Source: Lachnospiraceae bacterium (GTDB taxonomy: Bacteria; Bacillota; Clostridia; Lachnospirales; Lachnospiraceae). Taken from it: a stretch of DNA of 20,963 nt. Numbering within the stretch: the stretch's first letter is position 1; every line of letters begins with the position of its first letter. The DNA lies in NCBI GenBank assembly GCA_024691145.1, contig JAILNW010000108.1, positions 1 to 20,963 on the forward strand, given 5' to 3'. The notes beneath the pieces are model-generated. The model was not told the DNA's origin. It saw only the letters and a program-made list of their open reading frames with translations, and ran no database searches. This document shows positions 1 through 9,768 of this stretch, one piece after another. The translations under genes and the position numbers were made by a program.

Positions 1-1099
1 AATCAACCTTCTTAACACCATTATCAGACACTATATATGCATTGTCGTCTTTAATTGATACATCTATTGATTTTTTAATTTTTCCATAATAAGTAGCTTT
101 CTCTACACTTCCCTTATCCGTCTCAAACTTAGCTAAGTCAACTATTATTTCCAGTGTTTTAGCATCAACTATATAATGCGTTCCATTCTTTGACAATACT
201 ATATATTCATCATAAAATTCTGGTTCAAACTCTTCCGTATCAAATGATTTTTTACACTTCAGTTGTTTTTTATTCATTTCGAATTGGTAAACAACTAAAT
301 TTCTATTATTACTCGCATTGTCATAGCAATATACATTTAATATATCGCTATCATAATAATATTCAAATATATCATCACTTTCTTCAAAAAAATCTTTATA
401 ATCATTTAAGTTTAAATACTCTGTCTTACTCTCTTTAAAATTATACACTAATATTATGTTGTAATCAGCAATTGCAAGTGTGCTGTCATTTAGCAACTGT
501 GGTTTGCCAGCAAGCTTTCCCAATTCCGTTTTATCAATATCACCTGAACATACATCATCAATGCACATGCAGCTAGTTGTATCGTTATCTAGATCATACA
601 CATATATATATCCTTTGCCATTAACTGTTCCATGATAATCATGATAAATATCTTCTTCATAAACAACATACTTATTGTATTTATCATCCAAAATTCTATC
701 ACGATTATATGTTTCCCAATAAGGCCTATTCCCATCATCCTTTATATATTCTCTTTTTTCTGGTATATCGCCAACCTGCTTATATAAAATGTATCTACTT
801 TTTAAATCATCATATGTATAATATGCCAGTCTTTTATCAACTGCATCCTCATAATATTCTTCTTCACTGTAAAACCTAAATTCATCTGGCATACTATAAA
901 ACAAATACATAAACCTACCATCAACAATGCTGGTTCCTGCAAAGTTAATACCCTTGCAATCTTTTCCTGTATACTTTTCAATTATATAATCATCTGTTTC
1001 GATAATATCTGATTTCTTTTTACTTTCTGTTGTCTTCGAACAACCCAAAAATAAAAATAATATTAATAAACATACACTAACTAAATAAACTTTCCTCAT
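1..1099 (-). CDS. Putative secreted lipoprotein, partial (C-terminus beyond window)
   Basis: An uninterrupted minus-strand frame runs from an ATG at 1099 to the window edge (366 codons, no stop seen), so the gene is cut by the window. The N-terminus is a lipoprotein signal: MRK, then a run of Leu/Ile/Phe/Val residues, then FLGC with Cys20 as the probable lipidation site, then a polar Ser/Thr/Lys linker. A GGAGG ribosome site lies about 5 bases upstream. The mature part is rich in Asp, Tyr and Glu, with recurring short strands around Tyr and Asp-Asp pairs (for example YTYDDLKSRYILY and YVYDLDNDTTSCMC). This would suit a repeated beta-sheet or propeller-like extracytoplasmic domain, but I do not recognise the family. 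It faces away from the transporter operon and has its own candidate promoter. Being a lipoprotein is fairly sure; the function is unknown. Confidence 0.8.
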   Translation of the reverse strand, partial: MRKVYLVSVCLLILFLFLGCSKTTESKKKSDIIETDDYIIEKYTGKDCKGINFAGTSIVDGRFMYLFYSMPDEFRFYSEEEYYEDAVDKRLAYYTYDDLKSRYILYKQVGDIPEKREYIKDDGNRPYWETYNRDRILDDKYNKYVVYEEDIYHDYHGTVNGKGYIYVYDLDNDTTSCMCIDDVCSGDIDKTELGKLAGKPQLLNDSTLAIADYNIILVYNFKESKTEYLNLNDYKDFFEESDDIFEYYYDSDILNVYCYDNASNNRNLVVYQFEMNKKQLKCKKSFDTEEFEPEFYDEYIVLSKNGTHYIVDAKTLEIIVDLAKFETDKGSVEKATYYGKIKKSIDVSIKDDNAYIVSDNGVKKVD

Positions 1100-1220
1100 A
1101 ACAACCTCCGCTCTATTTTAAAGGGCATTATATGACATGCTTCTCAGATAACTCACTGAAGAAGGACTTCCCTCTTAATTATTCAAAATTTTATATTTTT
1201 GTAACTACCAAAGTATTAAC

Positions 1221-1250
1221 ATTCTACCATATTTTTTTTCACTTTTTCAA
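1221..1250 (-). promoter_or_regulatory. Candidate sigma-A promoter of the lipoprotein gene
   Basis: On the minus strand TTGAAA (1245-1250) and TAGAAT (1221-1226) are separated by 18 bases. This would give an untranslated leader of about 110-120 bases before the ATG at 1099. A second TATAAT (1127-1132) lies closer to the gene but lacks a good -35 partner. Confidence 0.45.
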
Positions 1251-1325
1251 GTCGTTTTTGATTTAATACATTCTTATATATTATTTATTTTACGCCTCTT
1301 GTAAATATAAACTGCAGTCGGTTTT

Positions 1326-1373
1326 TTTAGGCATTCCATATACATTTGTCTAGTTTTTGGGCATTTGCCTAAA
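1326..1373. repeat. Inverted repeat in the divergent intergenic region 1100-1493
   Basis: TTTAGGCA (1326-1333) is exactly inverted as TGCCTAAA (1366-1373). The right arm overlaps a smaller palindrome, GGCATTTGCC (1360-1369). The pair lies between the divergent lipoprotein and transporter genes, upstream of both, so it could be an operator, but no bound protein can be inferred. The rest of this 394-base gap is AT-rich and holds only the candidate promoters. Confidence 0.3.
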
Positions 1374-1412
1374 TGGTGCATAAAATTTGAGCATGGCTAT
1401 AAACTTTGTCCG

Positions 1413-1441
1413 TTTTAAAGATTCTCCCAAGGACATATAAT
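1413..1441 (+). promoter_or_regulatory. Weak candidate promoter of the transporter operon
   Basis: A perfect TATAAT (1436-1441) lies 52 bases before the ATG at 1494. The best -35 at 17-base spacing is TTTTAA (1413-1418), which matches TTGACA at only three positions. The -10 is credible; the -35 is not strong, so an activator or another sigma factor is possible. Confidence 0.3.
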
Positions 1442-1493
1442 AAACTTAAGGTAAATTATATTTTTAAGTTTTTGATTCAGGAGATGATTTTAA

Positions 1494-3572
1494 ATGAAAC
1501 TAGCAAGAACTATAGTTAAATTGCGTATTCCTATACTGCTTATAGCTTTAGTACTTATGGTTCCTTCAGTTTTTGGCTACCTAAAAACGAGAGTAAACTA
1601 CGATATGCTTACTTACCTTCCAGAAGATATGGACACAGTTGTTGGCCAGGACGAATTAATGAAGGAATTCGGCAAAGGAGCCTTCTCATTTATAGTTGTG
1701 GAGGATATGCCGGAAAAAGATGTTGCAAAATTAAAAGAAAAAATTCAGAATGTAGACCACGTCGAAAGCGTTGTATGGTACGATTCCTTAGCTGATTTAT
1801 CAATACCTATGGAATTGCTTCCAGAAAAACTTTATAAAACATTTAACTCAGACAACGCAACAATGATGGCAGTTTTCTTCGATACTTCCACTTCTTCAGA
1901 CATTACAATGGATGCAATCCGTGAAGTAAGAAAAGTCGCTGGAGAACAGTGTTACGTTTCAGGAATGTCTGCACTTGTTACAGATCTTAAAGACCTTTGT
2001 GAAAGGGAAGAACCAATATATGTTGGAATAGCTGTTTTACTTGCATTAGTTGCAATGCTCCTGTTCCTTGATAACTACCTTGTAGCGTTTGTTTTCTTAT
2101 TATCAATTGCTATGATGATAATATTAAACCTTGGAAGCAACTACTTCTTCGGAGAAATATCATATATAACAAAAGCACTGTCTGCGGTACTTCAGTTAGC
2201 TGTCACAATGGACTACTCAATATTCCTCTGGCACAGCTACAATGAACAGCTTTCACAGTATGAGGACAAAAAGGAAGCAATGTCAGTTGCAGTACACAAT
2301 ACATTTACAAGCGTACTTGGAAGTTCCATTACAACGGTGGCAGGATTTATCGCCCTGTGCTTTATGTCCTTCTCAATGGGACGTGACCTTGGTATCGTAA
2401 TGGCAAAGGGTGTTATACTTGGAGTTATAGGCTGTGTAACAGTTTTGCCATCACTTATACTGATTTTTGACAAGCCTCTTAAGAAGGCTTCCCATAAGCC
2501 ATTAATTCCTGATATGGAACACTTTTCAGAGCTTGTATTAAAAGTCTTCCCAATATTTCTTATAATATTTGCCATAATCATCACACCATCATATTATGGC
2601 TATAACAAAACAAGCAATGAAGTTTACTATGACCTTGATAAATCACTTCCACAGGATATGGCATTTGCCATAGCAAACTCAAAACTTCAGGAGAACTTCG
2701 ATGTGGCATCAACTCATATGCTGCTTGTTAACAGCAGTGTTCCTGCAGCTAATGTTCGTAAGATGACTAAGGAAATGGAAGAAGTTACAGGTGTCAAGTT
2801 TGTAATAGGCCTTGATTCTCTTATAGGTTCATCTGTACCTGAAGAGATTGTACCAGAGTCCATAACAAAGCTTTTAAAAAGCGACAAATGGCAGCTTTTA
2901 CTTATAAATTCTGAGTACAAGGTTGCAAGTGATGAGGTAAATGAACAGGTTGATGAACTTAACGAGATACTTAAAAAGTATGACAAAAATGGAATGCTAA
3001 TTGGTGAAGCACCTTGTATGAAGGATATGATCCAGACAACAGACCATGACTTTAAAGTAGTTAACCTGATTTCAGTACTTGTAATATTTATAATAATAGC
3101 ACTTGTTGAAAAGAGCCTTTCATTACCATTTATACTTATATCAGTTATAGAGGTTGCGATATTTATAAATCTTGGACTTCCTCATTACCTTGGACAAAGC
3201 CTTCCATTTATCGCACCTATATGTATAAGCACTATACAGCTTGGTGCAACAGTAGACTATGCAATACTTATGACAACAAGATACAAAATTGAACGTATTG
3301 GTGGCAAGAATAAGAAAAATGCAATACATACAGCATTATATACATCAATTCCATCAATTATTGTATCAGGCATGGGACTTTTCGCAGCCACATTTGGTGT
3401 TGCAATTTACTCAGATATAGACATGGTAAGTTCACTTTGTATGCTGCTTTCACGAGGTGCAATTATAAGTATGATTTTAGTAATATTTATACTGCCAGCA
3501 CTTCTGATGCTTTGCGACAGTCTGATATGCAAAACAACATTTGGAATGAAAAATGTTTCTATAGAGCAATAG
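1494..3572 (+). CDS. MMPL/RND-superfamily transporter
   Basis: A 692-aa membrane protein with the two-fold internal repeat of the RND/MMPL family: one membrane helix (about residues 12-30), an outside domain (31-172), five helices (173-327), then the same plan again from about 350. Each half carries the Asp-Tyr pair expected for proton coupling, at D240-Y241 (TMDYSIFLWH) and D588-Y589 (ATVDYAILMTTRY). The first half also has the usual GSSITTVAGF and MAKGVILGVIG blocks. The start is set by AGGAG (1479-1483), 10 bases ahead of the ATG. The next gene follows after 16 bases, so the two form an operon. Known MMPL proteins export lipids, siderophores or drugs; the substrate here cannot be read from sequence. 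The LxxG-repeat partner suggests a complex spanning the cell wall, which is inference. Confidence 0.9.
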   Translation: MKLARTIVKLRIPILLIALVLMVPSVFGYLKTRVNYDMLTYLPEDMDTVVGQDELMKEFGKGAFSFIVVEDMPEKDVAKLKEKIQNVDHVESVVWYDSLADLSIPMELLPEKLYKTFNSDNATMMAVFFDTSTSSDITMDAIREVRKVAGEQCYVSGMSALVTDLKDLCEREEPIYVGIAVLLALVAMLLFLDNYLVAFVFLLSIAMMIILNLGSNYFFGEISYITKALSAVLQLAVTMDYSIFLWHSYNEQLSQYEDKKEAMSVAVHNTFTSVLGSSITTVAGFIALCFMSFSMGRDLGIVMAKGVILGVIGCVTVLPSLILIFDKPLKKASHKPLIPDMEHFSELVLKVFPIFLIIFAIIITPSYYGYNKTSNEVYYDLDKSLPQDMAFAIANSKLQENFDVASTHMLLVNSSVPAANVRKMTKEMEEVTGVKFVIGLDSLIGSSVPEEIVPESITKLLKSDKWQLLLINSEYKVASDEVNEQVDELNEILKKYDKNGMLIGEAPCMKDMIQTTDHDFKVVNLISVLVIFIIIALVEKSLSLPFILISVIEVAIFINLGLPHYLGQSLPFIAPICISTIQLGATVDYAILMTTRYKIERIGGKNKKNAIHTALYTSIPSIIVSGMGLFAATFGVAIYSDIDMVSSLCMLLSRGAIISMILVIFILPALLMLCDSLICKTTFGMKNVSIEQ

Positions 3573-3588
3573 ATTTGGAGGTAATATT

Positions 3589-5736
3589 ATGAGTAAGAAT
3601 ATAAAAATGAGTAAGAAATCAGTAAAAATCCTATCTGCAGTTACATGCGCAGCAGTTATTACATCATGTATCGGAATAGCTGCATTTGCAAAGTCAGATA
3701 GCAAAATAAAAACAGCTGAAAAAGATAAAAAATCACAGGAAACAACAAAGACCGTATCTGCATCTGATACTTCAGAAGAGAATTCTAAGGAAGAAACAGT
3801 TTATGTAATTGCAGGAGCAGACGGTTCTGTAAAGAAGATTATCGTAAGTGACTGGATTAAAAACAGTTCAGGAAATACTATTATAGATGATAATTCGGAA
3901 CTTAGCGATATAGTAAATGTAAAGGGTGAGGAGAGTTTTGAGATTGGCAGTGACCAGTCTAAAGTCTGGGATGCTGAAAATAACGACATTTACTATCAGG
4001 GAAATATCAAAAAGGAACTTCCTGTTGATTTAAAAGTCAGCTATAAGCTTGATGGAAAGTCCATTACACCTGATGAATTAAAAGGAAAAAGTGGTCATGT
4101 TACTATACGATTTGATTATACAAACAACCAGTATGAAACAGTTAATGTAAATGGCAAAGATGAGAAAATATATGTTCCATTTGCAATGCTTACTGGTGTA
4201 ATATTGGATAATGAGAAGTTCTCAAACATTGAGGTTTCTAACGGAAAGCTTGTAAATGACGGTACAAGAAGCACTGTAATGGGAATTGCTTTTCCTGGTC
4301 TTCAGGAGGATCTTGCTATTGATAAAGAAAAGATAGATATTCCTGATTATGTGGAAATATCAGCAGATGTTAAGAACTTTAAACTTGGTATGACTGTAAC
4401 TTTGGCAACAAATGATGCTTTCAACAGTATCGATACTGAAAAGCTTGATAAAGTTGATGAGTTATCTGGAAAATTAGATGAACTTACAGATGGCATGAAC
4501 AAACTTCTTAATGGTTCTTCAGAACTTTACAATGGACTCAGCACTTTACTTGATAAGTCAAAGGAATTAACTGCTGGTATTGATAAAATATGTGATGGTG
4601 CTGCCAAATTAAAGACTGGCGCAGATAATCTTGATGCTGGTGCTAACAAGATTAAAAATGGTGCAACAGAGTTATCTGATGGTTTAAATACTCTTGCTTC
4701 TAATAATGATGCTTTAAATGGCGGTGCAACTAAGGTTTTTGAAACTCTTCTTTCTACAGCAGAAACTCAGATTAGAGAAGCTGGCATTGATGTACCTACA
4801 CTTACAATTGATAACTATGCTGATGCATTAAATACAGTTATAAAATCTTTAGATAAAACAAATGTTTATAATAAAGCATTACAGACTGTTACTAGTACAG
4901 TTGAAGGAAAACGTGATTATATAACAGCTCAGGTTACTGCTGCTGTTAAAGCTGAGGTTGAATCTAAGGTTACTGCAGCTGTTAAGGCTGAAGTTGAAGC
5001 CAAAGTAACTGCTGGTGTTAAGATGCAGTTAGGTGAAAATGCTGATGCCATGTTACAGACTGATGCAGTTAAAGCTACAATCCAGACAAATGTTGATGCC
5101 CAGATGGCATCCGATGCTGTTAAGCAGATGATTGCAGCAAAGACAGATGAACAGATGAATTCAAATGAAATCAAGGCTGTAATCGCACAAAACACTGAAG
5201 CACAGGTTAAGAAAGCAATATCTGACAATATGGCAGGAAATGAAGTTCAGGCTAAGTTAAAAGCAGCTGATGAAGGCGCAAAGAAAATTATAGCTCTTAA
5301 AACTTCTCTTGATAGTTATAACAGTTTTTATATCGGCTTAAGAAGTTATACAGATGGAGTTGAAAAGGCAGCAAGCGGAGCCAATGAATTAAAGACAGGT
5401 GCATCAACTCTTAAAGATGGCACAGGTAGTCTTGCAAAGGGTGCTGGTGATTTATATAATGGTATTCTTACAATGAAGAACGGCGTACCTGCATTGGTTG
5501 ATGGTATTACAAAACTTCGTGATGGTTCAATGCAGCTTTCAGACGGATTAAAAGAATTTGACGAAAAAGGCGTTAAGAAAATTGTTGATGTATATAATAA
5601 TGATGTTTCTGGATTAATTGAAAGAATTAAGGTTATTAGTGAGGTTTCAAAGAATTATAATAATTTTTCTGGAATTTCTGATGATATGGAAGGCAAGGTT
5701 AAGTTTATATACAGAACTGAAGAAATTGGCGAGTAA
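3589..5736 (+). CDS. Exported LxxG-heptad-repeat coiled-coil protein (YhgE/Pip-like, lacking a C-terminal membrane domain)
   Basis: A 715-aa protein with an N-terminal signal-type segment (about residues 11-35, ending FAKSDS) and a charged Ser/Thr/Lys linker. A globular part of about 200 residues (70-275) follows. Next come two blocks of x-x-x-Leu-x-x-Gly repeats (about 305-380 and 588-655; for example LYNGL, LKTGA, LSDGL). Between the blocks lies a long Ala/Val/Lys/Glu helix region (about 440-570) with an exact 12-residue repeat. The LxxG repeats are the hallmark of YhgE/Pip-type proteins, but here the frame ends in EEIGE with no membrane helices after the second block. GGAGG precedes the ATG. 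It is the second gene of the operon, and it probably forms a rod- or tube-like partner outside the membrane for the upstream transporter. That role is inferred from context. Confidence 0.8.
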   Translation: MSKNIKMSKKSVKILSAVTCAAVITSCIGIAAFAKSDSKIKTAEKDKKSQETTKTVSASDTSEENSKEETVYVIAGADGSVKKIIVSDWIKNSSGNTIIDDNSELSDIVNVKGEESFEIGSDQSKVWDAENNDIYYQGNIKKELPVDLKVSYKLDGKSITPDELKGKSGHVTIRFDYTNNQYETVNVNGKDEKIYVPFAMLTGVILDNEKFSNIEVSNGKLVNDGTRSTVMGIAFPGLQEDLAIDKEKIDIPDYVEISADVKNFKLGMTVTLATNDAFNSIDTEKLDKVDELSGKLDELTDGMNKLLNGSSELYNGLSTLLDKSKELTAGIDKICDGAAKLKTGADNLDAGANKIKNGATELSDGLNTLASNNDALNGGATKVFETLLSTAETQIREAGIDVPTLTIDNYADALNTVIKSLDKTNVYNKALQTVTSTVEGKRDYITAQVTAAVKAEVESKVTAAVKAEVEAKVTAGVKMQLGENADAMLQTDAVKATIQTNVDAQMASDAVKQMIAAKTDEQMNSNEIKAVIAQNTEAQVKKAISDNMAGNEVQAKLKAADEGAKKIIALKTSLDSYNSFYIGLRSYTDGVEKAASGANELKTGASTLKDGTGSLAKGAGDLYNGILTMKNGVPALVDGITKLRDGSMQLSDGLKEFDEKGVKKIVDVYNNDVSGLIERIKVISEVSKNYNNFSGISDDMEGKVKFIYRTEEIGE
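4933..5022 (+). repeat. In-frame 36-bp tandem repeat in the LxxG protein gene
   Basis: Two full units and one half unit encode VTAAVKAEVESK, VTAAVKAEVEAK, VTAGVK. Codon use differs slightly between units, so the duplication is not brand new. It extends the predicted coiled coil by whole 12-residue steps and could vary in copy number between strains. Confidence 0.6.
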
Positions 5737-5790
5737 GGTAGATATAAGGATAAAGGTAATAATGTTATAGTGTATAACCCCGAAGGCAAG

Positions 5791-5812
5791 GAGTGTAGCG
5801 AAAGCTACACTC
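5791..5812 (+). terminator. Stem-loop at the end of the transporter operon
   Basis: GAGTGTAGC and GCTACACTC form a perfect 9-bp stem closed by a GAAA tetraloop. Partial outer pairing (ACCC with GGGT) may extend it to about 5777-5821. It lies 54 bases after the LxxG gene and between two converging genes. No proper U-tract follows, so it may act as a weak or bidirectional terminator or as a 3'-end stabiliser. Confidence 0.55.
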
Positions 5813-5898
5813 TCTTTGGGTATTAATACTGCTAATTGTGTCATTTACGAATAATTGACAATTTTACATATTTTTTGATATATTATTCCTATAAGCAA

Positions 5899-5916
5899 TG
5901 ACAACTTCTGTTGTCA
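5899..5916 (-). terminator. Small stem-loop after the STAND gene
   Basis: TGACAAC-TTCT-GTTGTCA gives a 7-bp perfect stem 11 bases beyond the STAND gene stop. Read on the minus strand the T-run comes before, not after, the stem, so this is not a canonical intrinsic terminator. Confidence 0.3.
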
Positions 5917-5926
5917 AAAATACTGT

Positions 5927-8900
5927 TTATGCGTAATCAGCCTCTTCAATATACTCTCTTAACTCTACTTTTCTTTTATACTCTTCTAGTTTTCTTCGGC
6001 ACTCCTCAATATAATCCCTATGTTCAATATAGTCAACCCCTTTAATCTTTTCCTTAAGGCTCTGCAGAAATTGAAGTTTGTCTATAATTAATGGAACTTC
6101 ACTTCCTGACCACGAGACAGACATAGGAAACAAACAAATTTTCTTGAAATCTTCAATGTTTTTGTTCTCCTTCATAAATTCAAAAATATAATCTAGTTTC
6201 CAAAAAGGCATAACATTAACAACCACGTCAATTAGCTTACTACATTTAGATACATCCATACAATTCTCATGTAAGCTTTCAAGAAGCCATTGTTGTTTTC
6301 TACTTTTTTGTTCCGTTCGTCCAAAAATCAATCGAGCCAATTGCTCAAAATATAATGTCGAAACATCTTCAATAAGAACCGAATATGCATTATTTATACA
6401 TTCTTGCCACTTTTCTGTACTCCAAATCAAGTCAACTCTCTTTTGTTCATATTCATCAAAACGTAAATGTTTCTTTATCCAGTCTACGTACTCATTCCAT
6501 ATGTTTGGTCTTTGTTCAAATATTCTAATAAACAATTTTCCACCATAATCCACATATTTACTTTTTTCAAGAGCATTCATGTAAATACGGGATAGCATAT
6601 CATAATCATCTTTAAAAAGCTCCAAGATAACTTTTATATCATCATCTCTATAAGCATATCTTAAAAAAGTTGCTGATAGGTCTGCTTTTTCCGCTATTCG
6701 CTTAATAATGCTATTCTTTAACCCATTATCTCTTTCACCATACCTTACCAACAGCGTAACAGATGGTACTATTGGATTATCTCCTTCCAAATTTCTTTTT
6801 GAAAAAACATTATAGTCACTAACTACTCTATCTGTGATATCATGTTCATTTATACACTCCCAGATTAAAGCTAACCATGCATCCTTTCCACGATACTCAA
6901 CTCTGTTTAACAAATTATATGTCTTTTCGTACCCAATATTAAAAAGTAAAAAAGTAACTTTCCTATAACAATTTACCCTGAATGGAGCATTACTTTTGAA
7001 ATACTCTTCTATCACATCTACATAAAATTTCGGATTTATTTCTAATAGTTCAAAAACTATATCAAGTCCCCTATTTAAAGACCATAAATTTTTTTCACCA
7101 ATCGTATCTTGTAAAAAATTACATGTCTTAAACAGTTCTATATAGTTTTCAAGACTATATGATTCAAATTCCATAGCTATATTAGCCTTTCGAATTTTCT
7201 CTTCTTCTTCAACAGTACCGAATAAATACTCTCTAGATAAAATTCTATAAATTTTAAATTCACGATTATTTTCAGAAATTAAATATCTCTCATCAATTGG
7301 ACTATTTATCTGAACAGCCACTTCTTTGTATCTATCAATTATTCTTGCACAAAAAAAATCAATAGCATCTTTTTTAATTACTTCCGCAAAAATTGTATCA
7401 AAATCCGATTGTAAATAAGCACTAGCATTCTTCTCATCTAAACCATTAAAATGAACCTCAAAAAGAATATCATTAATTTTCTCCTGATATTCTTTTTTTT
7501 TGCGAAGTATTCCAAAAGTTCTCCATATCTTATTACGCAACAATGCTATTTCTTTGTTGTAACAAATCGTCATTCTACAAATGTTGAACTTCCTGCGATT
7601 CCTTACTTCTTCCGTATAAGAAACCTCTGTTCTAAATACATATTCTGCTACATAAATATAAAGAATGCCAAAATTATAGTTTTCACCCTCATTGGTTGCT
7701 TCCCAAAGTTTATCCATTAACTCATTTTCATTTTTGTATTTATTTTTCCAAGAATATTTATCATAAAGAAGATAATCACAAATCACAAAATAAAAATCCA
7801 TTATCAAATCTGGACGTTTTTCAAAATACACCATAAGAAGCTCAATCGAGTCATTAAATGACTCCAAATACTTAAATCCTCCTAGAATTTCAATTTCTTT
7901 TGTAGAAATAATATGGTTATTCTTTTTAGAATTCACATCAAAGCTATGCATATCAAAATCCACATACTTTTCTTGTTCTATCTTCTTTTTTATGATACAC
8001 AAAGCTTTATCTGGATTCACTTGATAAAAAGCCTCCAAATACTCCATATTTTGCTCTTTAGGAGCATTATTCCACGCAGAAATAATAGCATTTTCCACAT
8101 AACGAATAACTTCCTTGGAACTAAAAATATCAATTAAAGTGTCTAATATATAAATTGCTCTTTTTCTATATATAGGAAAAGCAATAGATATTAGATTTTC
8201 AATGCTTATCCACCTTTTTTCATACAAAACATAATATAAAATGTAATTTCCAAAGCTTTGATCAGAAATCTTAGTTATCTTATTTTTAAACCAATCAATA
8301 AGTTCAAAAGAATAAAGTTTTTCTACTATTTCATCCTCTCTAATTATATCCCCATATAGTTTTTTCAAATCAGTATATAATTGGTTTTCTCCACATTTAA
8401 CTGGACCTGCAACAGTAATAAAAAAAAGCATCATAATATCGTCTTTTGTTAGCTGTGCATCATCTATAATTCGACCATAATAGTTTCTAAATATGTCTTC
8501 TGCTTTTCGAATAGCTTGATATCCTTCGTCAACAGATCTAATTCCAGCCAAAAAAGCCAGTCTTGCATTACCATTCGCTATTTCTGATATTTTTTTCAGA
8601 AAATCAGAATTAACAATCCCCAAATCTTTTTTTAGAATATCCCTAATCTCTTCATCAGTAAGTATTCCTATCTCTATTACTTCGGGTTTAGTATACTTCG
8701 ATACCGTAGTAATGACACTTTTTCTTGCATAATCGCGTACTGTAATCAGAATTCTAACCTCATACTCATTCGAAAGCTCTAACAAAGTTTGCAACACATT
8801 ATCCAATCTTACCACCATATTAGCATCATCAAAAAAAATCATGTATTTCCCTGGATTATCGATATAAAACTTTATATCTTCATACAATAAATTTCCATTA

Positions 8901-9613
8901 CTTCTGATACAAAAAACCTTATATTCTTTATTATCCTGTGCACGGCATGCTTCTATCGCTAACCTTGTTTTACCTATTCCAGATGGTCCAGTCAAAACTG
9001 TAACTACATTATTACATATGCTCTTAATTGTAGCATTTATTTCTTCTTTCCGATGTAAAAATTCGCAATCAATTGGTGCATTAATTCCATTAGCATCATA
9101 AATCTTAACAAAATCCTCAATATCAAAAAACTGATTCGTATCCACCTCAATACCAAGTTGATCCTTAGCAATATGTGTATATCTAAAAGCCAAATCATGA
9201 GAAAGTGTATCTATCCCTATAAGTTCTATCTCAATACCTTCTAGCAACTCTATAATTCTGTTAAACTGCTCTATATGTATATTTGTAGAGCAATGTCCAC
9301 ATATAATCTTCTTGATTTTATTCTTATTCAATGACAATTTTGCTTTATTAAAGCATGATAAAATATCTGCCTCTATCTTATTTGCAGGCTGAGAACTCAC
9401 ACTTCCGTAGTTTATCAGTATGTACTTTCCATCTTCTGATAAAACATAAGTATCTGGAGTCCCTTTTGTAGTTTTATTAGTCGCCGTCTGAACTCCTAAT
9501 GATTGAATGTTTCTAAAATTATATTTTTTATAAAGATATGCATCAAAAAGCTTCTGAAAGGCTCCACCCTCCAACTGCATAATTTTACTTTGAATTAAAT
9601 TCACATTGCTCAT
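5927..9613 (-). CDS. Large STAND NTPase with N-terminal nuclease-like domain (Avs-like defence protein)
   Basis: A 1228-aa protein in three parts. Residues 1-150 look like a PD-(D/E)xK nuclease fold: Glu15 in a first helix, then KGTPDTYV with Asp54, then the strand KYILINYGS. Residues about 185-400 form a P-loop ATPase: Walker A GPSGIGKT (209-216), Walker B YMIFFDDAN (Asp262-Asp263) and a sensor strand ILITVRDYAR (288-297). Residues about 400-1228 are an all-helical repeat-type region, as expected for a target-sensing arm, ending with SWSGSEVPLI (1167-1176) and a charged helix. This effector-STAND-sensor plan matches Avs-type antiphage proteins; it may be an nSTAND3-type protein, but I cannot confirm the family. 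The strand that would carry the second acidic residue and Lys reads NYGS, so the nuclease may be inactive or changed. AAGGTG lies 7 bases before the ATG. It lies downstream of the fused methyltransferase-endonuclease on the same strand. Confidence 0.8.
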   Translation of the reverse strand: MSNVNLIQSKIMQLEGGAFQKLFDAYLYKKYNFRNIQSLGVQTATNKTTKGTPDTYVLSEDGKYILINYGSVSSQPANKIEADILSCFNKAKLSLNKNKIKKIICGHCSTNIHIEQFNRIIELLEGIEIELIGIDTLSHDLAFRYTHIAKDQLGIEVDTNQFFDIEDFVKIYDANGINAPIDCEFLHRKEEINATIKSICNNVVTVLTGPSGIGKTRLAIEACRAQDNKEYKVFCIRSNGNLLYEDIKFYIDNPGKYMIFFDDANMVVRLDNVLQTLLELSNEYEVRILITVRDYARKSVITTVSKYTKPEVIEIGILTDEEIRDILKKDLGIVNSDFLKKISEIANGNARLAFLAGIRSVDEGYQAIRKAEDIFRNYYGRIIDDAQLTKDDIMMLFFITVAGPVKCGENQLYTDLKKLYGDIIREDEIVEKLYSFELIDWFKNKITKISDQSFGNYILYYVLYEKRWISIENLISIAFPIYRKRAIYILDTLIDIFSSKEVIRYVENAIISAWNNAPKEQNMEYLEAFYQVNPDKALCIIKKKIEQEKYVDFDMHSFDVNSKKNNHIISTKEIEILGGFKYLESFNDSIELLMVYFEKRPDLIMDFYFVICDYLLYDKYSWKNKYKNENELMDKLWEATNEGENYNFGILYIYVAEYVFRTEVSYTEEVRNRRKFNICRMTICYNKEIALLRNKIWRTFGILRKKKEYQEKINDILFEVHFNGLDEKNASAYLQSDFDTIFAEVIKKDAIDFFCARIIDRYKEVAVQINSPIDERYLISENNREFKIYRILSREYLFGTVEEEEKIRKANIAMEFESYSLENYIELFKTCNFLQDTIGEKNLWSLNRGLDIVFELLEINPKFYVDVIEEYFKSNAPFRVNCYRKVTFLLFNIGYEKTYNLLNRVEYRGKDAWLALIWECINEHDITDRVVSDYNVFSKRNLEGDNPIVPSVTLLVRYGERDNGLKNSIIKRIAEKADLSATFLRYAYRDDDIKVILELFKDDYDMLSRIYMNALEKSKYVDYGGKLFIRIFEQRPNIWNEYVDWIKKHLRFDEYEQKRVDLIWSTEKWQECINNAYSVLIEDVSTLYFEQLARLIFGRTEQKSRKQQWLLESLHENCMDVSKCSKLIDVVVNVMPFWKLDYIFEFMKENKNIEDFKKICLFPMSVSWSGSEVPLIIDKLQFLQSLKEKIKGVDYIEHRDYIEECRRKLEEYKRKVELREYIEEADYA

Positions 9614-9744
9614 TTACATACACCTTCTTATGACACTATTACTTAATAATTTTTGCTTTCAATATCAATTTGGCTTTCCATCCAAATATTATAATCTTTA
9701 AATATCTAAACTCCATTACTGTTCCATAAAAATAGTTTTATGAA

Positions 9745-9768
9745 ATACAGATATATTTTTATCTGTAT
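9745..9768. repeat. Short perfect hairpin
   Basis: ATACAGATA (9745-9753) pairs with TATCTGTAT (9760-9768) around a six-base AT loop. It could fold in either strand; no U-tract follows on the minus strand. Confidence 0.4.

Noticed and set aside
4933..5022. CRISPR-like repeat
   Set aside because: The 36-bp units are directly adjacent, in frame and without spacers; it is a protein repeat.
2237..5228. Several minus-strand frames inside the transporter and LxxG genes
   Set aside because: They lie fully inside well-supported genes, have unnatural composition and no start signals.
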